Assembly: GCA_016765255.1 (NCBI GenBank)
Contig: JAESQI010000305.1
Location: 1-6,602 of the forward strand
DNA length: 6,602 nt
Source: Robiginitomaculum sp.
Lineage (GTDB): Bacteria; Pseudomonadota; Alphaproteobacteria; Caulobacterales; Maricaulaceae
Direction of reading: 5' to 3'
In this document: positions 5,618 to 6,602 of the stretch, one piece after another
Layout of the letters: each line of letters opens with the position of its first letter
Position numbering within the stretch: the first letter of the stretch is position 1
Made by a program: the position numbers and the translations under genes
The notes under the pieces: model-generated
The model's input: the letters and a program-made list of their open reading frames with translations, nothing else
Databases searched by the model: none
What the model was told of the DNA's origin: nothing

Positions 5618-6602
5618 ATGAAATTGACACCCACACAAACAAACCTCTCAAGACGTAAACTTCTTTGGTCTGCTGGGGCGACAGCTTTGCTCGCCGCGCC
5701 CTTGGCGATACCAGCGACCAAAGCCTTGGCTAAAATTGGGCGTAAACTTGATGAATTTATCGGTTATGATGCTTTGGGGCTCGCGGATTTAATCAAATCG
5801 AAACAAATAACACAAGCTGAGCTCGTCGAAATTTTTATCCGGCGTATTGAAGTTATTAATCCAGCCATAAATTTTATGACCAATCGGACTTTTGAGCGGG
5901 CGCAGAAAAACGCCAAATCCGGCACATTTGGAAAAAATACACGCTTTGCAGGCGTCCCTATTCTGATGAAAGATTTAATCAATATAAAAGGCCTGCCAAT
6001 AACCCACGGATCGAAACTGTTCAAAGACAATATAGCCGCCAAGGGTACACACTACACCGACGCGGTCGAACGGGCTGGGCTCAACATCATTGGCCTAACC
6101 AATGTACCAGAAATGGCCAGCTTTATTATGACGAGCAACGAGCTTTTCGGCTCCACTTACAATCCGTGGGACATGGATTATTCAGTATTTTCGTCCAGCG
6201 GCGGTGCTGCGGCGGCGGTGGCCACCGGCGTTGTTCCCATGGCACACGGCACAGACGGCGCGGGATCGAACCGCCTGCCCTCCTCGGCGACAGGGGTTTA
6301 CGGCATGAAACCAACCCGCTACAGACAATTATCAGGCGAAGTGGACGGGTCGCATAGTACCACCAAAACCAACCAGATGATAAGCCGCACGGTAAGAGAT
6401 AACGCGGCGGCATTTGACGCTACAGAGGATAAGTCTGGGGGGCATTACAAGCCGGTAGGTTTCGTAAAAGGCCCGTCGAAACGCCGTCTCAAAGTGGGCT
6501 ATGTCACCAGCAATGACAATCAGCTCTTGCCAATGGAGCGAGACGTAAGACGCGCCCAAGCGCGCACCGCGCAATTACTTGAGAATATGGGACATAAGGT
6601 CG
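5618..6602 (+). CDS. Tat-exported amidase-signature hydrolase, N-terminal 328 residues, cut by the window edge
   Basis: Hydrolyses a C-N amide bond with the Ser-cisSer-Lys triad of the amidase signature family. The ATG at 5618 starts a twin-arginine signal: SRRKLLW at 11-17, a hydrophobic stretch to about 30, and a likely cut near ATKALA (33-38). It should therefore be exported folded. The triad residues are present: Lys118 in GVPILMKDL, Ser193 in FSSSGGAAAA, and the nucleophile Ser217 in GTDGAGSNRLPSS. The flanks are unusual: the family GGSSGG reads FSSSGG and GGSIR reads GAGSNR. Overall style (LMKDL, ELFGSTYNPWD, VPMAHGTDG, YGMKPTRYR) recalls the 6-aminohexanoate-cyclic-dimer hydrolase and peptide-amidase branches more than GatA. 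No Shine-Dalgarno sequence is clear before the start. The gene lies 72 bases after the M28 gene in the same direction with no visible terminator between, so co-transcription is plausible. The C-terminus lies outside the window. Confidence 0.9.
   Translation, partial: MKLTPTQTNLSRRKLLWSAGATALLAAPLAIPATKALAKIGRKLDEFIGYDALGLADLIKSKQITQAELVEIFIRRIEVINPAINFMTNRTFERAQKNAKSGTFGKNTRFAGVPILMKDLINIKGLPITHGSKLFKDNIAAKGTHYTDAVERAGLNIIGLTNVPEMASFIMTSNELFGSTYNPWDMDYSVFSSSGGAAAAVATGVVPMAHGTDGAGSNRLPSSATGVYGMKPTRYRQLSGEVDGSHSTTKTNQMISRTVRDNAAAFDATEDKSGGHYKPVGFVKGPSKRRLKVGYVTSNDNQLLPMERDVRRAQARTAQLLENMGHKV

Noticed and set aside
6126..6574. Two minus-strand frames and a 63-codon plus-strand frame inside the amidase gene
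   Set aside because: The in-frame amidase shows the full Ser-Ser-Lys triad through this stretch, and the other frames are rich in Arg and Pro as expected for shadows.

Overview
The window looks like chromosomal DNA from an alphaproteobacterium of moderate G+C, estimated by eye at just under 50%. The lineage call rests on the linked set topA, dprA and plsY and on the style of their proteins, for example the GLITYMRTDGV active-site motif of topoisomerase I and the GSGKIGATNVLRTG motif of PlsY. Genus and species cannot be told. The genes are intact apart from the two cut by the window edges. I see no transposase, integrase, tRNA, rRNA or CRISPR array.

Left part (1-1516): the N-terminal 445 residues of DNA topoisomerase I run on the minus strand and leave the window at base 1. 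A 181-base A/T-rich divergent region separates topA from a small plus-strand gene. It holds a perfect TTGACA box facing topA, an 11-bp direct repeat and a 13-bp palindrome.

Middle part (1517-3724): a 73-residue gene of unknown function meets dprA tail to tail with 5 bases between the stops. On the minus strand plsY precedes dprA and the two overlap by ATGA, so they form a lipid-synthesis/DNA-processing operon. In many alphaproteobacteria pyrC stands in front of plsY. Here that place holds only an unrecognised 88-codon frame whose stop overlaps the plsY start (TAATG), and then a divergent promoter region.

Right part (3725-6602): two plus-strand genes for exported hydrolases lie 72 bases apart. 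The first is a Sec-exported M28-like zinc peptidase with a PA-type insert. The second is a Tat-exported amidase-signature enzyme, cut by the right edge. They may form an accessory unit that breaks down peptides or amides outside the cytoplasm; this is inference from the signals and the neighbourhood.

I found no clearly new multi-gene system. The points most worth checking are the M28 active site, where a GGHE motif replaces the usual GGEE, the pairing of the two exported hydrolases, the two unidentified small frames, and the palindrome upstream of the 73-residue gene.
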